This document shows, one piece after another, positions 27,101 to 34,700 of a stretch of 64,000 bases of DNA (its first letter is position 1; every line of letters begins with the position of its first letter). A program made the position numbers and the translations under genes. The DNA is from Dickeya oryzae (GTDB lineage: Bacteria; Pseudomonadota; Gammaproteobacteria; Enterobacterales; Enterobacteriaceae): the NCBI RefSeq assembly GCF_009372235.1, contig NZ_ML762921.1, positions 434,001 to 498,000 on the forward strand. The letters run 5' to 3'. The notes under the pieces were generated by a model. That model made no database searches, had not been told where the DNA came from, and saw nothing but the letters and a program-made list of their open reading frames with translations.

Positions 27101-28746
27101 AGCCCATTGATCACACAGGTTGTTATATATTCCTGCGTTATTTCGCCACCACCAGAAGGGGGTTCCGTACCGGAAGACAGCGAATCCGGCGCACGCGCAA
27201 CCAGAACATGGTGTCCTACGGTCCGAACAATATGGCCGCTCAGCGAGGTGACGGTGCTGTAGTCATAAAGCACCGCGGGATTCAGGCGAACACCCATCAA
27301 TTCATTGATTTTATTTATAAAGTTAACACTCAAAATAGAATCAATTCCGTATTCGGAAAAAGCGACGTCCGCATCGATCTGCGCGGTTGAAAGATTCACC
27401 GCTTGTGCCAACGCAGACACGACGGCATCGTGAACACGTTCGGTAATCTGCGCGTCTGTTATCGGCGCGTCGGGTGTGGCCGCCGTACCCGATGAACGAG
27501 CGGCGGAGTCGGAGATGGCCCGTTGTTGTGCTTCTACCGGAGAATAGTGCGGCTTATCAGCCGTCAGAGTCTCAGCCGCCAGCGGTTGAACGGCAGGTTG
27601 CCGTTGCTGGCGAATCATCCCGTCGCTAAGGGCGACAATAATGGTTTGTCCTAGCGCATGGGCTCTTTGCGCCGGAAACGCAACCGCAAAGAACCCTTCT
27701 TCTTCGAGTATCTCCTGCCACGTTTCAGGCGCAATTGCCGGACTGCCCGCAATGCGCAACGCCGTATCCTGATGTAACCACCACCCTTTGAGCAACCCGA
27801 ACGTCAAATGGGTAAACACAGACTTATCGCTAAGCTCATTAATCACCACCATTCCCCCGCGGCGCAAGGCGGCTTTGCAATGCCGCAGCGTGGCCCGGAT
27901 ATCCTTGGTGGCGTGTAATACATTGGTCGCAATCGCCACGTCAAAACAGCCCTGAGGAATAGGCTGTGTCGCCAGAGGTTGTTCAATATCCCACAATGCA
28001 TAGTCGAGAAACGGGCAATCCGGCCCATAGTGCCTGCGGGCATGCATCAAAAATGCCTGGGAGAGATCCGTATACAGATATGCCTGAATATTGTGGCGGT
28101 ATTGCATCAACGCGGGCAAAACCATGGCCGTTGTGCCACCGGTACCGGCACCGATTTCCACCAGACGCAACTGCGCGTCGTGATCAAACCGCAGCGCCTC
28201 ATTCACGTAGTCGCCCACGGTTTTCGTCAATACCCGATTAAAGAAATCAGAGACCGGATTGTTTTTATAAATCCCTTCCACTTTCTCCATCGACGCATTG
28301 GGGAACAACACTTCCGTCGCCTGCACCTGTCCGGTCAGAATGCGAGGCAAATTGCGCAAGCAGGTATCGACAAGATTCATCTGGGTCATGCGGGCATGAT
28401 CATGGCGATAACCGCCACGATAATCATCCCACGCCTGCCATATCGCCTCCGGTTGCTCCGCTAACGGCTGCCGACGAACCAGCGTTTCTCCCTGCCGGGC
28501 TAACCATCCAGCCTCAAGTAACAGCGTCATCGACTCCTGCCACCAGGGCTGGAACTGAGGATCAAGCCCCAAACGGGCGGCAAGCGTAGAAAAATCGAGA
28601 GGATTCGACGACGATGAAAAAACACCAAGCCCGTCAAGCTGGACATACAGCAGTTGAATTAACCATTGATTAATTGCATGAGGGTGATGGGACTGCAGCA
28701 ACGCGTCAGCCTCTTCATCCCATTGATTGTCAGCGATATTATTCAT
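12103..28746 (-). CDS. oocS: Trans-AT polyketide synthase: MT-ACP-ACP / KS-DHlike-ACP / KS-KR-ACP / KS-ACP-TE / KS-ACP-C
   Basis: The protein has 5,547 residues. Domains by approximate residue: C-methyltransferase 1-390 (SAM motif VEIGAGTGGTT near 200); ACP near 465 and ACP near 570 (both GIDSI); KS1 with NTGCSSS near 852 and HATGG in place of HGTGT; DH-like domain 1305-1600 with a degenerate second motif; ACP near 1675 (GLDSA); KS2 with DTVCSSS near 1970; KR 2675-2920 (GGFGGLG, active-site CDYAMGN); ACP near 3013 (GFDSI); KS3 with AACASG near 3300 and HSTGS; ACP near 3818 (GLNSI, Asp replaced by Asn); type-I thioesterase 3935-4220 (GYSMGG near 4004); KS4 with AGCASS near 4415 and HAAGM; ACP near 4935 (GIDSL); C-terminal condensation domain ~5090-5540 (HHFHADG near 5220). 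The thioesterase is internal, not terminal. In the Serratia oocydin PKS a TE-like domain is reported to act as a modular O-acetyltransferase, which this one may do. The start codon overlaps the oocR stop by 8 bases (ATGAATAA), and the N-terminal MT-ACP-ACP completes the last OocR module. No AT domain is present. Confidence 0.9.
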   Translation of the reverse strand: MNNIADNQWDEEADALLQSHHPHAINQWLIQLLYVQLDGLGVFSSSSNPLDFSTLAARLGLDPQFQPWWQESMTLLLEAGWLARQGETLVRRQPLAEQPEAIWQAWDDYRGGYRHDHARMTQMNLVDTCLRNLPRILTGQVQATEVLFPNASMEKVEGIYKNNPVSDFFNRVLTKTVGDYVNEALRFDHDAQLRLVEIGAGTGGTTAMVLPALMQYRHNIQAYLYTDLSQAFLMHARRHYGPDCPFLDYALWDIEQPLATQPIPQGCFDVAIATNVLHATKDIRATLRHCKAALRRGGMVVINELSDKSVFTHLTFGLLKGWWLHQDTALRIAGSPAIAPETWQEILEEEGFFAVAFPAQRAHALGQTIIVALSDGMIRQQRQPAVQPLAAETLTADKPHYSPVEAQQRAISDSAARSSGTAATPDAPITDAQITERVHDAVVSALAQAVNLSTAQIDADVAFSEYGIDSILSVNFINKINELMGVRLNPAVLYDYSTVTSLSGHIVRTVGHHVLVARAPDSLSSGTEPPSGGGEITQEYITTCVINGLARTVNMLPEQIDEQVAFSHFGIDSILSVNFVNQVNQALGINVNPALLYDYTTVETLSAHIALTCADQIGIPQAPSSSPQPSQPRPSQRLSQSPPRLEAAPQPAAVSSSAALSASITDPGTTPEERQTEPAAIAVIGMAGQFPGAEDTQHFWENLVAHRSGIEELPRHYLDQARYFVDTNSVDTNSVDTDKEETTPSGKTYCKWGGIVKNRDCFDATFFRITDQDALSMSPHQRLVLQESWKALEDAGYNPKALAGSNTGVFIGAEPSNYHQGSFVGSSEAIIASRVSYFLDMKGPALVVNTGCSSSAVAIHLACESLRHRETDLALAGGVFAALDADALASLSGIGMLSHGAECPIFEQSADGMLLSEGIGIVALKRLDQAIADGDPIYGVIRASGINQDGASNGITAPSGTAQQQLLEQVYQSYHINPEEMSYIEAHATGGKLGDTIEVNALARTFKALTDKQHYCALGSVKSHIGHTSAASGVIGLIKILLSMRHRQLPGLRHYQQINPLFELQDSAFYIQNTTSVWKTDAGRPRLAALNSFGHSGTNAHLVIEEYLPGRVHAAEPASAGWIIPLSAKTTSSLQAQIQALCAYLDDTDGQQRESGDDALSFMQSMAYTLQVGREAMSERFFLIVKDRHDFLQQLQSCCRQTIATDHFFGHASMAGRKQHALAADAYQHRCLHQLSRSELEAIGQAWLQGKPVDWNSFYRQPPVRMHLPGYVFAKDIFRAPVPTSKVGMVEKGVGDGDRIGEGHYPIGRAGLFTENHPWSQPFNHHHRILHNHQAFGQSLLPGLAYIDLLFQFFHRQGMDYRQLEMRNLTIHYPFTIGDDYGVDAQISCQKQAQGYWRLKVEGSEVSDDHSRSGLKLYMSAEMHPVAASIFNETLDVEALKKTATSQMRLQDAYAEFGGDDIRHRGPMVGDGVIYHLPSANLIDIAVPDEPLAGAEHYLFHPVLIDGSAIGSGDLFLEQNQKQDIFLPLYYESFRASEPLSGRCITRVSRASLKQTEQLSYLTMEFFKPDGEKIGELKNFTCKRVRDPAAINASRTPAAVPILADEAVTPPVKPVVSMEKAPQSVASAASTSLTGENASALDRVEHTVKKILAATLAKSTAEIESDVGYYELGLDSAGLLQMVQSLERSFKVKLNPTLLFEYATVGALAEYLLERYPESFRPFADMAPDVATVTERDNASQASGTLPDLGNSAGINRADAEPINAGQAASYSSSTIQASSTRPTSSIPPNASESEDIAVIGMAGRYPGAKQMTEFWENLKAGKDCVTEIPESRWQKRVLDGITSPSGRPIPQWGGFIEDVDCFDAQFFRVSPREAQWLDPQERLFLETCWTAIEDAGYTPETLVAEQGPNKRRDVGVFVGVMHNDYALIAAEIVNRGQVVPLSMNYAPIANRVSYFCGFHGPSFAVDTVCSSSLTALHLALESVRRGESKVALAGGVNLSLHPYKYMTYGLADMYSTDGRCRTFGDGGNGFVSGEGVGAVLLKPLSQAIKDRDNIYAVIKGSTINHVGQVSGITVPSPVAQADLMLRCYEKTGIDPRTISYIEAHGTGTALGDPIEVQGLVKAFRQYTKDKQFCAIGSVKSNIGHAESAAGISGLSKVILQLHHKTRVPSLLHSEQVNPYLELDNSPFYIQRETQHWEQPTVGEDGEKVNVPRRAGISSFGATGSNAHVIVEEYLPPDVRTLGNRQQQEMPLIVPLSAKTQERLQVMARNLAEFLATHPDIDSVHPADLAFTLQVGRRVLEERVVFVVQDLQELQKKLVAFAEDDALPERCWRGVGIGAKDSSRDTGFMSAEDSRVLLQRWVEQNAVHKIARFWVEGFHVDWYRLYLIVTPRRISLPGYPFARERHWIEAPDDLGRIGQCASSGEAPPRAVSTQEEHDALMLFTESWQKVPHLAASQQDTRFETVICFLSEPESQRLLQSQMTVLAPQTAVVFVSRHPLEEGINGFHLSQKNTTQDNVESYQHCFAQLKSAQIQPEHSAILYLWPLEERGQIQDFAALHDLLSSMVAAGMAPARLLLAGASHHSLERAYLESWIGIERSLTSVLPNTQCAVAVSVAAGGGLVGGIPVFTQPYISMLYQELTGQNFESVCYEGAERYVLNVQPSPVVLSGTAVAEAGIKQGGTYLITGGFGGLGFIFARYLAQHYSARLILTGRSAMNADRQAMADELTQLGGQVHYIQADVCDVGTMRFNLVQARQLMGPILGVIHAAGLEAGEPVFEKSRQAFNDILRPKVEGTQLLDELLAQDPLDFVCYFSSSAAFLGDFGSCDYAMGNRFQMGYGKHRMAQVQQGKLRGKTLIINWPFWKEGKMGAKDRESAEFYLRSSGQRALESEEGVRVFEQLLRQSEGQHLVMVGKPSRVARFLRLKEQPVAGWSEHHPVSGHGDASNQETTRDAAQTHRHVTALRAGGDMARLSGDVTDMRTTVSDVLKTQISRLLGTPIDRIGLNSSFADFGFDSITLASFSRELSQYFDVDITPAVLFGHSSVKRLTEYFCREHAQALQALFARQASPETGSVNMSPLADSVHLTVEREDVNPTSGHEPRQMQTTTENHQSALAAATNTTASDVMDEPIAVIGMSGRFPQADTIDAFWEKLIQGESCIGEMSGPRWDWQSVANNLPSGSSEGRDKHEALPQWGAFMTDIMQFDAAFFDIAPKEAMDMDPRQRIFLQEAWHAFEDAGYMGQRIRGMSCGVYVGAEESDYGAIVGDQGSINGNQNATLAARISYALDLKGPNMALTAACASGLVAVHQACLALRQGDCEMALAGGINLLMTPWVYQSMSRTGMLSPDGNASVFDQRANGLVPGEAVAVVLLKPLSKAKADGDRIYGCIKASGVNYDGKTNGITAPNPVRQAELLKNVYDRYRINPGDIQYVISHSTGSQLGDPIEVQALTDAFAGRCSDAHRCVLGSIKPVIGHTFAASGVVSLVAMLKAMAQQTIPATHGFDTCNRYIKLEQTPFTIHQQNHPWLRRGTQPRLGAVSATGISGTNAHVVIEEYIADDSDALKGADIHALQGRVLRPSGIATRPAIVPLSAKTTAALQAYAQAFVQFLQRHPATRLDQLAYSLQTGRDAMTKRVAFVVSDITELREQLAWFVRGEIAPGAYYHHGGQRHDEGTGWATEHEWDDGNSPVQLAQIQGWIATGQWQELADAWVNGVNVEWFDLYRETFSLQQTVPQRISLPVYPFQGKRYWAHLPPAEVTTQTQSTGSGEKQVMIPGDAAMNTGGTSPLDAITRQVRALLVQTLYFEESEIENHQLFTELGLNSINAVGFIEAVNQAFAAGLTIKAIFDYPSIDALSLYLGNLLPPPPHDQQANAVAASVIAHDAVEKQGADYPQEMSNKKTAGLSAWLRRYPECIPLSKSLRDRHINEVSAPECSRFWIHPLTGSTGVYLKIAENLADDYAIWGIQSRGFLTRFPPLDSIESMARYYIDIMRASNATGPYELAGYSMGGIIAYEMARQLQLAGLRVSSLILLEPPFPQPDNHHVSSPFYYRDALLMSANFFLHYSMSDVLASGQIAFETIAYTEQELRRVDADKQVTWLAEGCLKKGVKQPLSVVKEKIENMAQILKHNRDAMAAYSVEALPNALDIDLHYMTITPSYGDRPENYNTLSALAENNRHVLGEELTHDESHCQRWLHYLPGVQVLRTHARDHFHLLSERESVDMISARCRAVYRGRSTGQTTPNESVKRAVKPRGEGREPIAIIGMSGQFPGAKNPDDFWHLLEQGQSAFTPPPESRGWSISPENEGEYAGYGGFLSDVEHFDPLFFQISPHEAAMLDPCERLFLQESWKAIEDAGMIPETLSGKRWGVFCGSGGDYSLRFAQGEHFAPNITLSQVPGRVSYSLNLKGPCLTVEAGCASSLLAVAQACDHLVLGQCEVAIAGGALIYSTPNMLLSSSRLGLLSSADRGCAFSAQATGMMPGESVGVVILKPLQQALADGDRIHGVIEAWGSNHNGKTNGIMAPSTSAQEALLSDIYQRFDVNPARITLVEAHAAGMPAADAAEISALTNVFRQHGGEISSDGQPYCALGSVENNIGHAFHSAGMNHLFKVLLALRHRAIPGTPNTQDRDALLPLEHSPFYINAKTVPWTVDPGQVRRAAISSLGATGINVHLVVAEPHPNGEGREWSPDNLSASPLSLQGASPAHGGKQPVCIVLSGKSDNALLQRCRDLQDVVRAQQGVDLKQLSANLLLRRSHFSYRCACVVSDVRALYDFLDWVITGAALTPADNGYRGKVSSGHQSLAGNEASSAVAHVRQAIHAPTDRDNLLALARLYVNGVDFFSPDFNAEIRMEQAYSAAEKFPLSLPGYPFDKRLCWAGAIREEPVGALRREATDLQTTQQTESQQTAPQHIAQQLTGMLAELAGLSVAEIDLDEPVTRYGIDSLLGLRLLNRINATFATEFDAYLLTKASLRLIAGEIAHRPRNSAHDPSRSTYYPSASASARVSLKDRSENCPTFIQSVSLALSLAAVPVADMTLGRTELSLLLAQGIGVWKDATGLRFEFYRNARRAGDRLDRVNRPDCLWSCLETGVRYYPVSHIQAFILHESEVKKRSTFNIGQGFWIDMPVDLSLLNQALNDMVRHHAILRTGAERVGQQWAQVVHDALTLECREVCWPYISDRETFEQTFAGLQKSVNTTLFQADRMPMFELYLAHNGADLGAVYFVTHHFHADGFTLFMFLQELCHRYDALRSGIDFYCPKPLAEYAHFALSQFGEHKETATRYWLSKLHGKRASFTLQDKHIARSSSPDEQYGKLEKAGTYSLDISDERLERLQSSNRRQNTTLTQLVTCALATLMYRITGENMPIQMAYNLRDRYEFESVYGDFSSSVPLVLTLQPHFSLRHVWRVYDEALLQVQQYKHFDFVALHQQLAPEGGDAHDHTLLGSLAVDSNDRDTFVDVTTFAQRLLPMSLDEREPVAPLWVGLLKTHGKLSLPFIYDRRHFSPDLISRLVDHVLVLLDMMVEQPELKVEDIPVPIMLAERLLPEDISALTVLDV
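26537..26575. repeat. 15-bp tandem repeat inside the OocS KS1 coding region
   Basis: The unit gtatcaacactattt occurs twice in full and once in part (2.6 copies). It encodes VDTNS-VDTNS-VDTD in a surface loop of KS1, after the HYLDQARYF segment. The repeat is in frame (15 bases = 5 codons), so slippage would change loop length without breaking the gene. Confidence 0.85.
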
Positions 28747-31700
28747 TGATCAGCCTCCTGCTGTGTTTATCAGATGAAGAGTGAGTGGATGACAGTTGAC
28801 GTTGATGACTCAACAGAACGGACTCATGCGGATGCAGGTTCATCAATTGCTGTACCGGAACAGACGCATTCAGGCACACCAACTGCGCCAGGCGTCCCTG
28901 CTGCAACAGCGTGGCAAAACGTTCAAAACAGGCAAAACCATCCGCATCGCTCAGGGCAAAGATACTCTGGCTGGCGGGTAACCCGGCAAGAGATGCCTGC
29001 CAGAATCCCCAGTTGATGATCCCGACGGGAAAATCGGCACGATGCTGTAAAGCACGCACCAAGGTGTCGGAGAACGTAATCCCGGCGGCATAAGCTGACA
29101 GCGTCGCCGCACCGGAGAAAGAGAAAGCCTGACAGGAAGAGAAATAGACCAGAAAATCCAGCGCTTCGTGCCGGAGTGCCTGGTAGAAATTGAGACTTCC
29201 TGATGCTTTGACCTGAAGTATCTGCCAGAACGTCTCTTCCGTGGTCTGGCTAATGGTGTTCTCGGTATCAAAGACCAGACCGGCGAATATCGCGCCATTG
29301 ATGCGGGAATATTTCCGCTTGATCTGGACTACCGCCGCCTGCAGAGAGGCCAGATCCGTCGCATCCGCCTGAAGATAATCAGGCCGGATACCGATGGCTT
29401 CCATCGCGTCCAGTTGGTTCTGAACCGCGGGACTGGACTCAGGCTGGCGTCCCAGCCAAATCACGTTTGCCTGATAATGTTGCAGCAACTGCCGGGTTAC
29501 CACACTCCCCACCGTTCCGCTGCCTCCCAGAATCAGGTAGACACCCCCATGCTTGATGCCACTCTCATCACTGAAACTGCGGGGATCCACACGGAAGAAG
29601 GTTTGTCGGTAGCGGCGTCCAGAAAGCAGCCGAATCTGTTCGCCCCGTTCGCGGACCACTTCGTTGACTATCTGCTGCAACAGTTTTTCCCGCCGCGCTG
29701 GGGTGTGCAGATCGCGTCGGGATACATCCAGATTTCTGACCCTGAAACGGTGATCCCCTTGGGCAATGGAATAAGCCAGGCCACTTACCCCCGCACCGTG
29801 ATAACGAATCTCCCGTGCAGACAATGGGTGGTTATCCTGCGTGATCACGGTCAGATCGATCGTTGCATCTTTCGCTACCCCTTGTTGTAGCGATTTCACC
29901 AGACGCAGCAGTTGCAGTTCGTTTTGTTTCAGACTGGCCGTGATCGCCTCTGCATCGACCAGCTCCTGGGTGGCATCGCTACCCGCAATAAAAAACACCT
30001 GCTGTATGGCACCGATCTCATTCAGACAGTAGCCGATCGCGTTTTCATCCTGAATATCACACGCCCAGTGATTCGGCCCGATCGGGTGCGTTTTCCGCCC
30101 GGCATCGCTTCCCAGTGAAAAACGCAGCAGACGGTTGACCTGACCGGTCAGTTTACCGACTAACGCCTTTTCCAATTCCGTTTCCTGCAAGTTCCCAACA
30201 ACCAGAACCGTATCCGCCATTCGCGTTGCACTGCGGCTGACAGGAGGATTTTCATCAGGCTCCCATAGCGCGGCATAGCTGAAATAAGCATCTGGCCTGG
30301 TTTTCTCCCTAACTGCCGGGAGATGTCGCTCCGCCGAGTGTATCGGCGGGGTGCGCGTTGCATCTGTCGGCAAGGCAGAGGGATGCGGCGGCACACCCAT
30401 TGCCACATGACACGCCATCGCCGCATGACGAACGTTGTCGATCCAGTATCGGTCAGTGGCGAATGGATACGTCGGTAAGCTTATCCGTTTAGGGCGCTGC
30501 TGTGGATATAACCGGTACCAGTCGACCGGCATCCCTCTGACCCATAGCTCCAGGAGCCTGGCGTACTTACGCTTCTGGAACCAAAGCTCAAACGTGGCCG
30601 CCATGTCTTCATCTGTGGCGAACATGGCCAGCATCTCTTTATTCTGCCTGACATTGCCGAGATACACATCGTCAATGGCATCTTCTCCGGCCACGAACGC
30701 TCTCAGTTTTTCAGCCAGTTCATCAATAGAAGAGGCAAGGATCCCCAAGCGCTGTTCCATCGCGTCCCGCCCAACTTGTAGGGTATAGGCCAGCTCGCCC
30801 AGTTCCGGCTGTGGTTTGTTTTCTGCCGTAATCCGGGTGAGAAGATTCCGCGCTGCCGCCGTGAGGCGCTCGGTGCTTTTTGCCGAGAGTATGACCATGG
30901 CGGGTTCCGGCTTGCCTGTCCTCAGACCGGCATCGGACCGCGCATTCCCCCCGGTATACTCTTCCAGCACGATATGCGCGTTGACCCCACCAAAACCGAA
31001 AGAACTGACCCCAGCCCGGCGAGGCAACACCTGTCCCTGCACATCCACCGGTGCCACCCAGGGCCTGTTCTCCTGCACCACATAAAAAGGAGAATCGTCC
31101 AGCTTGATATAAGGATTAAGCTGTTCAGCGTGTAAACTTTTCACCAAGGTTTTATGCTGAAATTGCAATAACACCTTGATCACGCCGGCAACACCGGCAG
31201 ACATTTCCAGGTGACCGATATTCGTCTTCACCGAACCCAGACCGCAGTGTTGTGACTTGTTTCCCAGATCGGTTGTGGCTGGCGTCTGGCGATAGAGCGC
31301 CTGAAAGGCGCTTTTCAGCCCATCAATTTCTATCGGGTCACCAAGCGGCGTCCCCGTACCGTGAGCCTCAATGTACCCGACACTGCGCGGGTCGATCCCT
31401 GCTTTGGTGTAAGCGCGCTTTAGCAATGCCGTTTGCGCTTTCGGATTCGGTGCCGTTAATGAGTTGGCCCGGCCACCATGATTTTCAGCGCTGGCCCGAA
31501 TCACACCATAAATATGATCTCCCGCCGCTTCAGCAACACTGAGCTTACGCAGAAAGAGCATACCGACCCCTTCTCCCCGCACATAACCGTTGGCCGCACT
31601 GGAGAACGTCTTGCAACGGCCATCCTGACACAGCATTCCCGCTTTACTGAAGCTGATATAGCCATCGGGGGTCACCAGCGTGCTCACGCCGCCGACAATG

Positions 31701-34700
31701 GCTTGTTCACATTCACCCGCGCCGATAGACTGCACGGCACGATGAATCGCAATCAGTGATGAAGAGCAGGCCGTTTCTACCGGTTCACTGGGGCCGTGAA
31801 TATTCAGGAAAAAGCTCATCCGGTTCGGCCCAACCGAGGGAACGATCCCCGTCAGCGAATACCCTTCTATCGGACGCCGGGCTTCTGAGATAAGGCTACC
31901 GTAGCCACTCATGCCGGTTCCCACGAAAATCGCCGTGTCAGTACCGGCTATCTCACCGGCGCTGTAACCCGCATCTTCAATGGCGCTCCAGATGTAAGTC
32001 ATCAATAATCGTTGCTGGGGGTCCATCAACTCCGCTTCTTTCGGCGAAATACCAAAAAACAGGGGATCAAATTCATCAATACCTTCAATGAACCCTCCCC
32101 ATTTCACATTGGATTTATTCACTTCACGAACCGGATCGCCATACAGCGCCTGCCAGTCCCAGCGTTGTTTCGGGATCTCCTGAATACAATCTTTTCCGCT
32201 GACCAGATTGTCCCAAAAGGCGTCCAGATCCCGGGCCATCGGGAAGCGGCCGCTCATTCCCACGATCGCAATCGGCTCACTCTCATGAGGCGTTGACTCT
32301 ATCGCCAGGGGTTTTTTATCAGAGGGTTGCCGGGAAACGGCCTGATTCAAACGCCCCGCTGATCGGAGCGTGTGGTGCTGGGGCGGTGCATCGTTTAAGG
32401 GGACGTCGCTTATCGCTGCTTGTGTTTGCGGCTCTCCGGCCACGGCTGACTCCGCAGACTCGGGTAACGCCGACGGCACGGATGATTCCTGCTCAGGAAA
32501 CGAGTCTGAGAACGCTGCAAAATGTGTTTCTGCCAGATAATTAACAAACTCGCCGAGCGTTGGATATTCAAAAAACACCGTCGGCGTCAGTGACAAGTGG
32601 TATTGGCGATTTAACTGGTTGCTAAACTCAGTCAGCAGAATAGAATCCAGACCAAACTGAGACAGTTCAGTATTCAGATCGATCTGCCCTGGCCCCAGCT
32701 TGCGTAACCTTGCCAGTGATTTTTGCATCAGAGGGATCAGCTTTTCCCGCAGTCTCTCTTTTGCTGTACTTGCCGTCGGAACCGACGTCGCCATTGGGTT
32801 ATCAGTGTTGGCGGCAGGTTCATGCGTTTCGGGGGCCGCTAGCATAGTTTTCCCCTCCGTTTCCCCCTCGGTTTCAGCCATCGGTCTGACTGAAACAGCC
32901 GACTTCATGGCTCCAGCAGACGCATCGTCCACCACTCTGGACGAAAAACCACTGAGTCTAACCCAGACATTGCCTGCCTCATCACACAAGTCATAATTCA
33001 TTTTTCTGACTCTGTCGGCTTTAGATGACCCAGCTTTAAACCGCGCCCATACCCAAAGGGTCGCGGGTAACGCGGCGGCGGTATCACGGGGGAACATTTC
33101 CAGGCTTTCCAACGCAAACGGCAAGGCAAATTCAGGATGATCAACGTCCACCAGCAAACCGGCCGCTATCTGTAATGCCGAATCCAACAGGCTCGGGTGC
33201 AGAAAATACTGACTGCGGGTCTCCGCCACACTCGCGGGTAATTCAATTCTGGCAATAGCTTGAATATCGCCCTCTTCAATCGATACCACGCCCTGATAAG
33301 CCGGGCCGTGAAGGATGCCCATCGCCGTGTAGGCGCGATAACATGCCGTACTGTCCAGCGTTCGGGCGGTACACTGGGCCTGCAAAGCGCGGATGTCGAC
33401 CGGTGATGGCGTTACCGGAGTAGGAAGCGGCTCCCCGTCATCGGGCAACGATGTCACGTGGGCCTGCCCCCGACAATGTGTGATTCTGTCGGCCCCGACA
33501 ACAGCAGAATCCTCGCTGTAGATCTCAAAACTGATGTGGCCGTTATCTTCAGGATACAGCTCGATAGACACGTTCAAGCCCGCTGCCTGAACGCTCATCG
33601 GCCTCACCCAACTGATATTTTTCAGCGCTATTTGGCTGGCATCACCTGCAGCATCAGTGATTGCGGCTCTTGCTAATTCCAGATAGGCCACCCCCGGCAG
33701 AACTTTCTGTCCTTTAACAACATGATCAGCCAGGAAAAATTCGTGCCCGGTAAAAAAACTGCTGTAACGCTGGGTAGAGAAATCTGACGTATTTTGCTGC
33801 ACAAGCGGGTGTATCGCTTGCAGCATCCGATATCCACGAGAGTCCGGGGGCGATATCGCGGCGGTCTCGGCCTGACTCCAGTAGTGCTCAAGATGGAAAG
33901 GATACCGAGGCAGAGAGATCTTCCTAAAACCAGGGGTACCGAAGATCTGGGTCAGCGGGAAATCAACGCCTCTGACCCAAAGCTCCATCAGAAAACGTTT
34001 GTCACTCTCCCAGTTCAGCGTTTTCAGCAAGTCAGACAACCGGTCATGGCGGGTAAAGATATCCAGCGCCTTATTTTCATCGTGCTGTCCGGTTTTCAGG
34101 TAATAAGACTTCTGCCCATTGGCGGCAATAAACTGGGTTAGCTTCTCCTGTAAATTGTCGATACTGGTGTAACGGAAGACCACCCGCTGATCAAACTTGT
34201 TTCTTGCCGTCAGATAGAAATATTCCAATGCTCCAGGATGAATTTCATGGGATTGCTGCAAAAAGGCCAGAATAGATTCCGCATAGTGAAGCCACTGCCC
34301 TTCATACATCGTTGACAGCGCCAGAAAATACACATCACCCTGCGACGGCATCTCATCACTGACAACGTCGCTGTGCGCTGGGAGATCGGCGGGACCAGGA
34401 TATTCCTCCAGCAGCAGATGGGCGTTAACACCACCGGCGCCAAAGTTATTCATCGCGGCTCTGCGGGGAATTTCTCTGCCGCTATCATCCAGCAGAGGCG
34501 GCCACGCTTCTGTCATGTCATTGATATAAAAGCGTGAACCTTCGAGGCTGATTTTGCCGCTACAGGCTGAAAAATCTTTGATTCCTGGCTTTTTCCGCGT
34601 TTTAAACGCATGCAATACGCGAACCAGCGAAACCATCCCGGAAGCCGAATTGGCATGGCCCATGTTAGGCTTGAGCGTACTGATTTTACACGGGCTGCCC

